From assembly GCF_026151165.2 (NCBI RefSeq), contig NZ_CP117849.1, positions 682,001 to 746,000 of the forward strand: 64,000 nucleotides of DNA. Reading direction: 5' to 3'. The stretch is from Cryobacterium sp. SO2. Lineage in GTDB: Bacteria; Actinomycetota; Actinomycetes; Actinomycetales; Microbacteriaceae. Below, piece after piece: positions 34,308-44,400 of this stretch (position 1 is its first letter; each line of letters starts with the position of its first letter). Made by a program: the position numbers and the translations under genes. Under the pieces are notes generated by a model. It did not search any database. It was not told where the DNA came from and saw only the letters and a program-made list of their open reading frames with translations.

Positions 34308-35645
34308 ATGACCCTCCCATCCCCATCCGCGAATCCCCGGGTATCCAGCACATCGAGCGTGGCCGTTTCGGCCTCGACCCTGAACGAGCTGACCCCGACA
34401 GCGTTACTGCGAGCGCAAATGCATCAGAGTCGCGGATTTGTCTTCTTCTTGGTGTTCGCGACGATCGGTGCCGGTGCGGCGCAGATGTCGGCCGTGCTGC
34501 TGACCCTCACCCTGAAGGCCACCGAGCTCAACGCCGACGGAGCCGCGACGATACTCGCGATCTCGAGCGGCATCGTCGGGCTGATCACGCTCGTCGCGCT
34601 GCCGGTCTTAGGTTCGATGAGCGACCGCTCACGGTCTCGATTCGGTCGCCGCCGCCCGTTCCTGGTTGCCGCCGCCGTCTTCTTCATTGTCGGCGGATTC
34701 CTGCTCGTGACGGCGACTACGGTGCCACTTTTCGTTCTCGCGCACGCCGTGATCAACCTCGGGTTCATCGCCACTGTCGTGACAGCGACGGCTCTTCTCG
34801 CCGATCAGATCCCCGCCAACAAGCGCGGGCCGGCCTCGGCCTTCGTGAGTCTCGGCACGCCGATGGGAGCCCTGTTGGGCACGGTGATCGCCCTGCCCTT
34901 CGGTGCGGACCTGGTGCCGCTGATCGGGATCCCCACCGCCATTGCCGTGATCGCGGTTCTCTTGCTCGCCGTCGTGCTGCGTGATCCCCAGTTCGAACAG
35001 CGTCGCGACCGCCGCAGTCTCGGTGAACTGCTCAGTGTCTTCTGGGTCAACCCGCTCAAGTTCCCCAGCTTCGCCTGGGTCTTCACCAGCCGGATGCTCG
35101 TGTTCTCCGGCGTTGCCGCACTCAACGGCTTCCAGGCGATCTACCTGCTGCAGAGCGTCGGCCTGGCGCCGGCCGAGCTGGGCGGCGCGATCCTGCTCAC
35201 CGTCGTGGTGAACACCGGAATCTCCCTCGCTGTCGCCCCCGCCATCGGCCGGCTCAGCGATCGCCTCAACGTGCGTAAACCGTTCATTGTCGCGGCCGCG
35301 GTCATCCTCGGCGTCGGCCTCGTCCTGGCTTCGATGGCACCGAGTTTCGGCTGGTACCTGGCCGCCGCCGGTGTGGTGGCCCTCGGCCAGGGCGTCTACT
35401 TCGCCGTGGAGCTGGCGCTGGCCACGAGCGTGGTCCCCGACCCGGACAACCCGGCGAAAGACCTCGCGATCTTCAAGATCGCCGACAACCTGCCGGTGTC
35501 CTTCGTCTCGGCAGCGGCCCCATTCCTGCTGGCAATCGGCGTGGGTACCTCAGGCGGGCAGAACTTCGCGGCCCTCTTCATCACCGGCGCGGTCGCCGCG
35601 ATCGTCGGCGGCCTCTCGATCCTCTTCGTGCGCGGCGCACGGTAG
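34308..35645 (+). CDS. MFS sugar transporter
   Basis: A 445-aa, twelve-helix major facilitator. The loop 2-3 motif reads GSMSDRSRSRFGRRRPFLVAA, with a repeat of the pattern at GRLSDRLNVRKPFIVAAAV in the second half. These are typical of sugar-transporting MFS members related to the GPH/SUT type. The N-terminal 40 residues are polar and probably cytoplasmic. AAGGAAG precedes the ATG. The downstream GH1 gene suggests uptake of beta-glucosides such as cellobiose, to be cut inside. It lies under the second TetR operator candidate. Confidence 0.85.
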   Translation: MTLPSPSANPRVSSTSSVAVSASTLNELTPTALLRAQMHQSRGFVFFLVFATIGAGAAQMSAVLLTLTLKATELNADGAATILAISSGIVGLITLVALPVLGSMSDRSRSRFGRRRPFLVAAAVFFIVGGFLLVTATTVPLFVLAHAVINLGFIATVVTATALLADQIPANKRGPASAFVSLGTPMGALLGTVIALPFGADLVPLIGIPTAIAVIAVLLLAVVLRDPQFEQRRDRRSLGELLSVFWVNPLKFPSFAWVFTSRMLVFSGVAALNGFQAIYLLQSVGLAPAELGGAILLTVVVNTGISLAVAPAIGRLSDRLNVRKPFIVAAAVILGVGLVLASMAPSFGWYLAAAGVVALGQGVYFAVELALATSVVPDPDNPAKDLAIFKIADNLPVSFVSAAAPFLLAIGVGTSGGQNFAALFITGAVAAIVGGLSILFVRGAR

Positions 35646-35652
35646 GGAGGCT

Positions 35653-35677
35653 GTGGGCCGCCCACCTGGCGGCCCAC
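35653..35677 (+). terminator. Stem-loop between the MFS and GH1 genes
   Basis: A perfect 10-bp stem, GTGGGCCGCC (35653-35662) with GGCGGCCCAC (35668-35677), has a 5-base loop. It lies 7 bases after the transporter stop. No T-run follows. It probably tunes the relative yield of transporter and hydrolase, as the hairpin at 16040-16070 may in the other sugar operon. Confidence 0.6.
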
Positions 35678-35728
35678 GCCCGGCACATCCAACGGACCTA
35701 GTCCAACGAAAGAAAGAAAGTTTCCCGA

Positions 35729-36970
35729 ATGACATCTCAGTTCCCCGCAGACTTCCTCTGGGGCGTGGCGCAGGCCGGGCACCAGAACGAGGGTGACAAC
35801 ATCCACAGCGACATCTGGTTTCTGGAGAACACGGTGCCCTCGCTCTTTCAAGAGCGCAGCGGGCCCGGCTGCCGGGGCTATGAGCGGTGGCCGGACGATC
35901 TCGACATCGTCGCCGGCCTGGGTTTGAACGCCCTCCGCTTCTCGTTGGAGTGGGCGCGCATCGAGCCCGTGCGTGGTCAGGTGTCGGTCGACGCTCTCGA
36001 CCACTACGAACGGGTGGTCGACGGATGCCTCCAGCGTGGGCTCGCGCCCATCGTCACGCTGAATCATTTCGCCGCGCCGAGCTGGTTCTCCGCAGCGGGC
36101 TCCTGGCTCGCGGATGACGCGGCGACGCTCTTCGCCGAACAGAGTGACCGGGTGATGGAGCGTTTCGGCGATCGCATCGCTGCCATTGTGACGCTCAACG
36201 AACCCAACCTCGAACAGCTGCTGCAGGCCGGCGGCAAGCTGCCTCCGCAGGCCGAGCAGCTGAAGGTCGACATGCTGGCCGCTGCGGCCCGCGCGGCCGG
36301 AACCGAGCGCTATTTCGCGTCGAACGTGCTGCCTGCCGACGCCCAGCAGGAGTTTCAGGAGGCGTTCACGGTCGCGCATCGCGCGGCGAAGGCAGCGGTC
36401 AAGGCGCGCCGCGCCGATGTGCCGGTGGGGGTGTCGATTGCGATCAGCGACGAAGTGGCCGTCGCCGGTGGCGAGAAGAGCCGTGACGCCCGGCGTGCCG
36501 CGGTCTATGACCACTGGCTCCGGGTAGCCCGGGACGACGACTTCATCGGGGTGCAGAACTACGAGCGCACCCTGCACGGACCCGACGGAGAGTTTCTGCC
36601 GGAGGGGCCGCGAAACGACATGGGGTCGGTGATTGCGCCCGGGTCGCTTGCTGGTGCGGTTCGCTATGCGCACGAAGTCTCCGGCGTGCCGGTGTTCGTC
36701 ACCGAACACGGCATGCAGACAGACGACGACACGAAACGAGCCGCGTTCATTCCCGCCGCCCTCGACCTGCTGGCCGAGGAGATCGCCGCCGGCACGCCGG
36801 TGCTTGGCTACACGCACTGGACGCTGATGGACAACTTCGAGTGGATCTTCGGCTACGGCCCCAAGCTCGGACTGCTCTCCGTGGACCGGGAGACCTTCGA
36901 GCGCACACCCAAGCCCAGTGCAGCTGTCTACGCCGCCGCCGTGGCCGGGCACCGAGCCGGCGCGGCCTAG
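35729..36970 (+). CDS. Beta-glucosidase, glycoside hydrolase family 1
   Basis: A 413-aa cytoplasmic GH1 enzyme. The family N-terminus FPADFLWGVAQAGHQNEG is present. The acid/base Glu158 lies in TLNEPN. The nucleophile Glu326 lies in VFVTEHGMQ, where the usual Asn of TENG is replaced by His. The WTLMDNFEWIFGYGPKLGL motif near the C-terminus binds the glycone. The protein is shorter than the usual 440-480 aa. AAGAAAG lies just upstream of the ATG. It is probably co-transcribed with the MFS transporter. The active-site substitution and shortness suggest an atypical substrate. Confidence 0.9.
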   Translation: MTSQFPADFLWGVAQAGHQNEGDNIHSDIWFLENTVPSLFQERSGPGCRGYERWPDDLDIVAGLGLNALRFSLEWARIEPVRGQVSVDALDHYERVVDGCLQRGLAPIVTLNHFAAPSWFSAAGSWLADDAATLFAEQSDRVMERFGDRIAAIVTLNEPNLEQLLQAGGKLPPQAEQLKVDMLAAAARAAGTERYFASNVLPADAQQEFQEAFTVAHRAAKAAVKARRADVPVGVSIAISDEVAVAGGEKSRDARRAAVYDHWLRVARDDDFIGVQNYERTLHGPDGEFLPEGPRNDMGSVIAPGSLAGAVRYAHEVSGVPVFVTEHGMQTDDDTKRAAFIPAALDLLAEEIAAGTPVLGYTHWTLMDNFEWIFGYGPKLGLLSVDRETFERTPKPSAAVYAAAVAGHRAGAA

Positions 36971-37140
36971 CGGAGACGATCGCGCGTCGGCCGGGAACTG
37001 GCCAGGGCACGTGAGTGGAGGTTCTCCTCAGGCAAGCACAGGCATCCGGTGCTACACCGGAACGGGCGGACCCCGTGCGCGTGTGCTGTGGGACCCGTCG
37101 TACTGATTCGATTCGTTGACCACCGGAAAGGAACAGAACC

Positions 37141-37743
37141 ATGGCAACTTACAAGATCGGCTACCTGATCGGGAGCCTCGCTAGCGCCTCCATCAACCGC
37201 ACCCTGTCGACGGCCCTGATCAAGCTGGCCCCGGCGGAGTTGGAGTTCACCGAGATCCCGATCCGGGACCTCCCGCTGTACAACTCGGACTACGACGCGG
37301 ACTTCCCGGCGGCCGGCCGGGCACTGAAGGCGGCGATCGACGCTTCCGACGGCATCCTCTTCGTGTCGCCGGAGTACAACCGGTCCATCCCCGGCGCGCT
37401 GAAGAACGCCATCGACTGGGGGTCGCGGCCCTGGGGCACCAACTCCTTCGCCCGCAAGCCCACCGGCATCATCGGCGCCTCACCCGGCGGCATCGGCACG
37501 GCCGTGATGCAGTCCTCGATGCGCAGCGTGCTGAGCTTCCTCGACGCGCCGCAGCTGAACTCGCCCGAGGCGTACATCCAGTTCTCCGCCGACGTCTTCA
37601 CCCCGGATGGCGAGGTCACCAACGAGGGCACCCGAACCTTCCTGCGGCACTACATGGAGGAGTATTCGGCCTTCGTGCAGCGGGTGCTCGCCGCGAACGC
37701 GCCCGGGCACATCGGCGACGACGACCCGGGCTCCCGCAAGTAG
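37141..37743 (+). CDS. NADPH-dependent FMN reductase
   Basis: A 200-aa flavodoxin-fold reductase. The FMN phosphate loop is GSLASASINRTLS (about 11-23). The conserved FVSPEYNRSIPGALKNAIDW motif and GIIGASPGGIGTA are typical of the chromate/azobenzene-type NAD(P)H:FMN reductases. It transfers electrons from NAD(P)H to flavin and may protect against quinones. GAAAGGAA precedes the ATG. It stands alone: the 170 bases before it (36971-37140) show no distinct signal, and a long palindrome follows its stop. Confidence 0.9.
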   Translation: MATYKIGYLIGSLASASINRTLSTALIKLAPAELEFTEIPIRDLPLYNSDYDADFPAAGRALKAAIDASDGILFVSPEYNRSIPGALKNAIDWGSRPWGTNSFARKPTGIIGASPGGIGTAVMQSSMRSVLSFLDAPQLNSPEAYIQFSADVFTPDGEVTNEGTRTFLRHYMEEYSAFVQRVLAANAPGHIGDDDPGSRK

Positions 37744-37765
37744 TCACACCCCGCCCGGGTGGTGT

Positions 37766-37858
37766 GCGTAACTCCTGCAGAATTCACCACCGCGCCCACG
37801 GAAGCCCGCAATCACCCGGGCAGAGTCACGGTCGAGAGCAAAATTGCAGGAGTTATGC
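37766..37858. repeat. Long-range palindrome between convergent FMN reductase and RamB-like genes
   Basis: The arms GCGTAACTCCTGCAGAATT (37766-37784) and AAATTGCAGGAGTTATGC (37841-37858) pair over about 16 positions. They are separated by a 56-base interior with weaker internal pairing. It fills the gap between two converging genes and could serve as a shared terminator. No second copy is seen in the window. Confidence 0.65.
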
Positions 37859-37871
37859 CTCCACGGGCGGG

Positions 37872-39314
37872 CTACTGGTCGGCGTGGGACTCGAGGAAGT
37901 TGTAGACCTCGGTGTCGTCGACACCGGGGAAGGTGCCGCTGGGCAGCGGGGAGAGCACGTGCGCGTGCAGCCGGGCGCTCGGCCAGGCCTGCCCGGCCCA
38001 GCGGGCGGCGACCGCGCCCGAGGGGCGCCGGCAGCAGGACTCGTCGGGGCAGCGGGACACCGCCCGCTGCGTGGTCTCCCGGCCGCGGAACCACTTGGCT
38101 TGCGCGAACGGGGCGCCGACGCTGATCGAGAATTCGCCATCCGCGGTGGTGCCGGTCTGGGTGGCGCACCAGAACGTGCCGGCCGGGGTGTCGGTGTACT
38201 GGTAGAACTCGGTGGTGCGGTTGGTGTGCGTGAAGGCGCTGCGGGCGCTCCACTGCTTGCAGACCAGTTGGCCCTCGATCGAGCCGGTCACATCGGCCGG
38301 CAGCGGCAGGCCGTCGTTCTCGTAGCCCTTCTGCAGGGCGCCGTCGCCGGAGACCCGGAGGAAGTGCACGGTCATGTCCAGGTGTTCGGTGGCCAGGTTG
38401 GTCAGCCGCAGCGCCGCGGCCTCGTGGGTGACCCCGAACGCGTCGCGCAGGTCCTCCACCGAGAGCACCCGCTCGCGTTTGGCCGTCTGCAGAAAGCTGC
38501 GGGTCGCGTCCAGAGGCATCAGGCAGCAGGCGGCGAAGTAGTTGATCTCCAACCGCTGCCAGAGGAACTCTGCGTAGCTGGCGGGGCGCTCGTGCCCGAG
38601 CAGCCGGTGCCCCATCGCCTGCAGCGCCATCGAGCGCAGCCCGTGCCCGCCGGGGATCGACGCCGGCGGCAGGTAGATGCGGTGGTTGGCCAGGTCGGTC
38701 ACCGACCGGGTGGAGTTCGGCAGGTCGTTCACGTAGAGCAGGGTGAAGCCCAGCTGCTCGGCCATCACGCTCACCTCGCGGTGGGTGAGCGCGCCGGAGA
38801 CGTGCCCGGATGCCCGCACGCGCTCTTCGGCGAGCTTCTCGATGTCGGGCATGTAGTTGCCGCGCTCACGCATCCGCTCGCGTAGCTCGGTATTGGCCCG
38901 GCGGGCCTCCTCCGGGGTGGCGATGGCCTCGCTGGCGCGGCGGGCCAGCTCCCGGTGCAGGCCGACGAGCGACTCGATCGCCGGCAGCGGCATGCCGCGG
39001 GTCACCTTCACTTGAGGCAGGCCGAGCGCGCCGTAGAGCGGGTTCTTCTGCGCCCGGGCCAGCTCGATCTCCAGCGCCGCGCGGATGTTCGGCGCCTCGC
39101 CGCTGAGCAGCTCCGCCAGCGGAACGCCCAGCGCCTGCGCCAGCTGCTGCAGCGTGGAGAGCTTGGGCTCGCGCCGGCCGTTCTCGATCAGGGAGAGCTG
39201 GCTGGCCGCCAGGCCCACCTGCTCGCCGAGCTGGTCGAGGGTGAGCGCGCGCTCGCCGCGAAAATGACGGATGCGATGACCCAGGGTGACGAGGTCGGAG
39301 GCCGGCGTTGGCAT
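37872..39314 (-). CDS. RamB-like XRE regulator with IrrE-type domain
   Basis: A 480-aa transcription factor. The N-terminal XRE helix-turn-helix is at about residues 11-66 (LDQLGEQVGLAASQLSLIENGRREP). A middle region (about 170-300) resembles the IrrE/ImmA-type DUF955 domain but has no clear HExxH protease motif (MGHRLLGHE instead). A Cys-rich C-terminal domain follows (about 340-480; SRCPDESCC). This is the architecture of RamB and related short-chain acyl-CoA-responsive regulators that control acetate and propionate metabolism. It is divergent from pckG, so regulation of gluconeogenesis is plausible. Target genes are inferred only from position. Confidence 0.85.
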   Translation of the reverse strand: MPTPASDLVTLGHRIRHFRGERALTLDQLGEQVGLAASQLSLIENGRREPKLSTLQQLAQALGVPLAELLSGEAPNIRAALEIELARAQKNPLYGALGLPQVKVTRGMPLPAIESLVGLHRELARRASEAIATPEEARRANTELRERMRERGNYMPDIEKLAEERVRASGHVSGALTHREVSVMAEQLGFTLLYVNDLPNSTRSVTDLANHRIYLPPASIPGGHGLRSMALQAMGHRLLGHERPASYAEFLWQRLEINYFAACCLMPLDATRSFLQTAKRERVLSVEDLRDAFGVTHEAAALRLTNLATEHLDMTVHFLRVSGDGALQKGYENDGLPLPADVTGSIEGQLVCKQWSARSAFTHTNRTTEFYQYTDTPAGTFWCATQTGTTADGEFSISVGAPFAQAKWFRGRETTQRAVSRCPDESCCRRPSGAVAARWAGQAWPSARLHAHVLSPLPSGTFPGVDDTEVYNFLESHADQ

Positions 39315-39461
39315 TCCTTAAGCATACGTAAAGAACGACGTTTCTTAACGCTTGTTTTTCCGTCCAGGACCCGGAATCGGTCGCATTGTTAATGAACAGG
39401 ACGAAATTAGCGCTCCTGCCCCCGACTTCCCGCCCCGTCCGCACCTGAGGAAGGCCAGACA
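39315..39461. promoter_or_regulatory. Divergent promoter region between ramB-like gene and pckG
   Basis: The 147-base gap contains AAAGAACGACGTTTCTTAAC (39330-39349), an imperfect inverted repeat AAGAA(m)CG/CGTTTCTT next to the regulator start. A TTGTTTTTC (39351-39359) and TTGTTAATGAA (39386-39396) lie in otherwise GC-rich DNA. The inverted repeat is the best candidate for autoregulation or for joint control of pckG. The pairing is seen; the binding protein is inferred. Confidence 0.5.
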
Positions 39462-41348
39462 ATGACCGTCACGCACCCCACCCGCAGCGACATCCGCACC
39501 CACGCCGCCCACGCGACCCAGACCACGGCCGCCCCCGTGTACGGCGCGCCCACCGGCACCACCGACCCCGCCCTGCAGGCCTGGGTCGACGAGATCGCCC
39601 GCCTCACCCGGCCGGATGCCGTCGTCTGGTGCACCGGGACCGCCCAGGAGGCCGACGTGCTGTCGAAGCAGCTCGTCGCCGAGGGCAAACTCATCCGGCT
39701 CAACCCGGAGTGGCGTCCGAACAGCTTCCTCGCCCGCACCAGTCCGAATGACGTGGCGCGGGTGGAGGACCGCACCTTCATCTGCTCCACCCACCGCGAT
39801 GACGCCGGCCCCACCAACAACTGGGCAGAGCCCGGCCGGATGCGCGCCGAGCTCGGCGCCGTTTTCGACGGCAGCATGCGCGGCCGCACCATGTACGTCG
39901 TGCCGTTCTCGATGGGCCCGCTCGGCGGCCCCATCTCCCAGCTCGGCGTTGAGCTCACCGACTCGCCCTACGTCGTGCTCAACATGGGCATCATGACGCG
40001 GATGGGCGCCGCCGTGTTGCGCCTGATCGAGGCCGGCACCCCGTGGGTGCGCACGGTGCACAGCGTGGGCTTCCCGCTGGTGAACTCCGCGGGCATCCGC
40101 CGGGCCGACGTCACCTGGCCCAGCAACGACACCAAGTACATCGTGCAGTTCCCCGAAGACCGTGAGGTCTGGTCGTTCGGCTCCGGCTACGGCGGCAACG
40201 CGTTGCTGTCGAAGAAGTCGTTCGCGCTGCGGATCGCCTCGGTGATGGCCCGCGACGAGGGCTGGCTGGCCGAGCACATGCTGCTCATCAAGGTCACCTC
40301 GCCCGAGGGCGGCACCTACCACGTGGCCGCCGCGTTCCCCTCGGCCTGCGGCAAGACCAACCTGTCGATGCTGCAGCCCACCATCCCCGGCTGGAGCGTG
40401 GAGACCATCGGCGACGACATCGCCTGGCTCCGCCCCGGCGACGACGGCCGGCTCTGGGCGATCAACCCGGAGGCCGGGTTCTTCGGCGTCGCCCCCGGCA
40501 CCGGCGAGACCACCAACCCCACCGCCGTGCAGACGGTGTGGGGCAACACCATCTTCACCAATGTCGCCCTTCGCGACGACGGCGACGTCTGGTGGGAGGG
40601 CCTCACCGACACCCCGCCGGCGCACCTCACCGACTGGGAGGGCAACTCCTGGACGCCGGACAGCGGCCGCCCGGCCGCACACCCCAACTCCCGATTCACC
40701 GTGCCGGCGGCGCAGTGCCCGTCGATCGCCGACAGCTGGGAAGATATCGGGGGAGTGCCGATCGACGCGATCATGTTCGGCGGCCGCCGCGCCACCAACG
40801 TGCCGCTGGTCGCCGAGGCTCGCAGCTGGAAGCACGGCGTCTTCATGGGCGCCACCATCTCCTCGGAGAAGACCGCCGCCGCCGAGGGCACCGTAGGGGA
40901 GCTGCGCCGCGACCCGTTCGCGATGCTGCCGTTCTGCGGCTACAACATGGCCGATTACTGGGCGCACTGGCTGCGCGTCGGCCGGGGCCTGGGCAGTAAG
41001 GCGCCCGCGATCTTCCAGGTCAACTGGTTCCGCAAGGGCGAGGACGGCAGCTTCCTCTGGCCCGGTTTCGGTGAGAACTCCCGGGTGCTCGAGTGGATCA
41101 TCCGCCGGGTCGAAGGCTCAGCCGACGCCGTCGACACCCCGATCGGGCGGATGCCGGTGGCCGGCGACCTCAACGTGGACGGCCTCGACGTAAGCGAGGA
41201 GGCCCTCGACCAGCTGTTCCGCATCGATCCGGCCTCCTGGCTGGCCGAGTGCGATCTCACCGAGGCGTTCTTCGGCCGGTTCGGCGGCCGGGTGCCGCCC
41301 GCCCTGCAGTCCGAGCTCGCCAGCCTGCGCTACCACCTCGCCCCGTAG
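39462..41348 (+). CDS. pckG: Phosphoenolpyruvate carboxykinase (GTP)
   Basis: A 628-aa GTP-dependent PEP carboxykinase converting oxaloacetate to PEP, the first committed step of gluconeogenesis. The family signature FPSACGKTNLSM, with reactive Cys296 and the kinase-1 lysine, is present. Also seen are the metal/GTP site DDIAWLR and the nucleotide segment AEARSWKHGVFMGATISSEK. Length and motifs match the GTP (not ATP) class, as expected in actinobacteria. It is divergent from the RamB-like regulator gene. GAGGAAGG lies upstream of the ATG. The next gene on the strand, the GH38 mannosidase, begins 86 bases later. Confidence 0.97.
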   Translation: MTVTHPTRSDIRTHAAHATQTTAAPVYGAPTGTTDPALQAWVDEIARLTRPDAVVWCTGTAQEADVLSKQLVAEGKLIRLNPEWRPNSFLARTSPNDVARVEDRTFICSTHRDDAGPTNNWAEPGRMRAELGAVFDGSMRGRTMYVVPFSMGPLGGPISQLGVELTDSPYVVLNMGIMTRMGAAVLRLIEAGTPWVRTVHSVGFPLVNSAGIRRADVTWPSNDTKYIVQFPEDREVWSFGSGYGGNALLSKKSFALRIASVMARDEGWLAEHMLLIKVTSPEGGTYHVAAAFPSACGKTNLSMLQPTIPGWSVETIGDDIAWLRPGDDGRLWAINPEAGFFGVAPGTGETTNPTAVQTVWGNTIFTNVALRDDGDVWWEGLTDTPPAHLTDWEGNSWTPDSGRPAAHPNSRFTVPAAQCPSIADSWEDIGGVPIDAIMFGGRRATNVPLVAEARSWKHGVFMGATISSEKTAAAEGTVGELRRDPFAMLPFCGYNMADYWAHWLRVGRGLGSKAPAIFQVNWFRKGEDGSFLWPGFGENSRVLEWIIRRVEGSADAVDTPIGRMPVAGDLNVDGLDVSEEALDQLFRIDPASWLAECDLTEAFFGRFGGRVPPALQSELASLRYHLAP

Positions 41349-41434
41349 CCCGCGCCGCGCCGCGCCCCGCACCCCGTCGATCCGTCACCCCCGCCCGCGG
41401 ATCGGGCTAAGGTGCCCGCGAAGCGGAGGCGATC

Positions 41435-44400
41435 ATGCATCACAACGAACGACTGCACGACGAGCGACTCGAGCGGGTGCTGCGGGAGCGGCTGCTGCCC
41501 GCCGTGTACCGGGCCCGGCATCCGCTCGAGGTCGCCGGGTGGTCGGCGGATGCGGCGGTGACCGACCCGCCCGTCCCCTTCGACGAGGCCGTGCGCCAGA
41601 CCTTCTCCCCGAGCGGCCCCGGCGCCGGCTGGGGAGCCCCGTGGGGCACCACCTGGTTGCACATCACCGGCGATGTGCCCGCGGAGTGGACCGGCGTGCC
41701 CGGCACCGAGCCTGAGGTGGTCATCGATCTCGGCTTCACCGCCGCGATCCCGGGCTTCCAGGCGGAGGGACTCGTGTATGCCGCTGACGGCATGGTGATC
41801 AAGGGGCTGCAGTCCCGCAACCGCTGGGTGCCGGTGCGGGCCGGGACCCCGGCCGACGATGGCACCTCCCCGGCCGCGGTGGCCACCAGCCCCGGCGGCC
41901 TGATCGACCTCTATGTGGAGGCCGCGTCGAACCCCGACCTCGTGCACGACTTCGGCTTCGCCCCCACCGCCCTCGGCGACCCGGCCACCCTCGGCCCCGG
42001 CCCGCTCTACACCCTGGGCCGGGTGGATGTGACGCTGCGGGACCTGACGGTGTGGAACCTCGTGCAGGACATCCGGGCCCTCGACGGGCTGCAGGGCGAG
42101 CTTCCCGCCGCATCCACCCGCCGGGCGCAGCTGCGCGCCGGCCTGGAACGCTGCCTGGACCGGCTCGACCCCGACGATGTGGCCGACACCGCGGCCGCGG
42201 CCCGAGCGGAGCTGGCGCCGCTGCTGGACCATCCGGCGTCGACCAGCGCCCACCATGTGCACGCCGTCGGGCACGCCCACATCGACAGCGCCTGGCTCTG
42301 GCCGCTGCGGGAGACCCCGCGGAAGGTGGCCCGCACCCTGGCGAACGTGCTCGCCCTGGGGGAGGAGAACCCCGATTTCCACTTCGCCATGTCGTCGGCG
42401 CAGCAGTTCGCCTGGGTCAAGGAGCACGACCCGCGACTCTTCGAGCGGGTGCGCGCGGCCGTCGCGGCGGGCATTATCGTGCCGGTGGGCGGCATGTGGG
42501 TGGAATCCGACACCAACCTGCCCGGCGGTGAGGCCCTGGTGCGGCAGTTCGTCGCCGGCCAGCGGTTCTTCCGGGCGGAGTTCGGCCTCGAACCGGGCGA
42601 GGTGTGGCTGCCCGACTCGTTCGGCTACTCGGCGGCGTTCCCGCAGATCGCCCGGCTGGCCGGGATGCGCTGGTTCCTCACCCAGAAGCTCTCCTGGAGC
42701 GACACCAACGTGTTCCCGCACCACACCTTCCTCTGGGAGGGCATCGACGGCAGCCGCATCTTCACCCACTTCCCGCCCGTCGCCGATTACAACGCCGAAC
42801 TGACCGCCGCCGAACTTGCCCGCGCCGAACGCCTGTTCGCCGAGAAGGCGCACGCCACGGTGTCGCTCGTGCCGTTCGGCTGGGGCGACGGCGGGGGAGG
42901 CCCCACCCGGGAGATGCTCGCGGCCGCCCGCCGCAGCCGCGACCTTGAGGGCTCGCCCACCGTGGAACTGTCCACCCCGCAGCGGTTCTTCCAGGCGGCC
43001 GAGGCGGAGCATCCGTCGCCGCCGGTGTGGTCGGGCGAGCTGTACCTCGAGTTCCACCGGGGCACGTACACCTCGCAGGCCCGCACCAAACGCGGCAACC
43101 GGCGCAGCGAACACCTGCTGCGCGAGGCCGAGCTGTGGGCCGCGACGGCCGCCGTGCGCACCGGGGCGCCCTATCCGTACGACGTGCTGGAGCGGGCCTG
43201 GCAGAGTGTGCTGCTGCTGCAGTTCCACGACATCCTGCCGGGTACCTCGATCGCCTGGGTGCACCAGGAGGCCGAGCGCCGGCACGCCCACACCGCACAC
43301 GCCCTAACCGGCGTCATCGACGAGGCGGTGCGCGCCATCGCGGGCGTGGGCGTGCGCCGGCTGCGGCTGAACGCCGGCCCGTATGCGGCGGATGGCGTGC
43401 CCGCGCTGGGTGCGGACGCCGACGGTGCCCTCGCCCAGCCTGGCTATGCCGCCGCCCTGATCGAACGCACCGCGGCCGGCATCGTGCTGCGCAACGACCG
43501 CCTCGCGGTCACCATCGACGCCGACGGGCTCATCTCCTCGCTGCGGGACGTGCTCGCCGGCCGCGAGCTCATCCCTGCCGGCAGCCGGGGCAACCTGCTG
43601 CAACTGCACCGCGACACCCCCACCCGCTGGGATGCCTGGGACATCGACGCGTCACACCGGCGCACGGTGACGAACCTCACCGCCGCCGACACCGTGGAGG
43701 TGAGCGTGCAGAGCGACGAACTCGTGGGCGTGCGGGTGGTGCGCACATTTGGGCGCTCCCGGGTGGAGCAGCACCTCATTCTGCGGGCCGGATCGCCCAC
43801 CCTCGACCTGCGCTTGGTGATCGACTGGCACGAACGGCAGAAGCTGCTGCGGCTGGTGTTCCCGCTCGACGTGCTCGCCGAGCGGGCGGCGTCCGAGATC
43901 CAGTTCGGGCATGTATTCCGCCCCACGCATGCGAACACCACCTGGGATGCGGCCCGGTTCGAGACCGTCGCGCACCGCTGGGTGCACGTGGGCGAGCCCG
44001 GCTATGGGGTGGCGGTGGCGAACGACTCCACCTACGGGCACGCCATCGACCGCACCCTGCCGGTCGACCCTTCCGGCGCACCTTCGGTCGTGGCCGGCGC
44101 CGACCGCACCGGCACCACCGTGCGGCTCAGCCTGCTGCGCGCCCCGCTCTACCCCGACCCCGGCGCCGACCAGGGCCGGCACGAACTGCGGGTGTCGGTG
44201 CGCCCTGGCGCCGGCATCGCCGACGCCGTGGCCGAGGGCTACCGGCTCAACCTGCCGGTGCGCACCGTCACCGGGGTGGCCGCCTCGAGCATCGAACCCC
44301 TGCTGCGCGTCGACAATCCGGCCGTGGTGGTGGAGGCGATCAAGCTGGCCGAGGACCACAGCGGCGACCTCATCGTGCGGCTCTACGAGGCGCACGGCAA

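Noticed and set aside
41330..43300. Minus-strand open frame opposite the GH38 gene
   Set aside because: It has no recognisable domain and is a mirror of GH38 codons. The plus frame carries the catalytic motifs.
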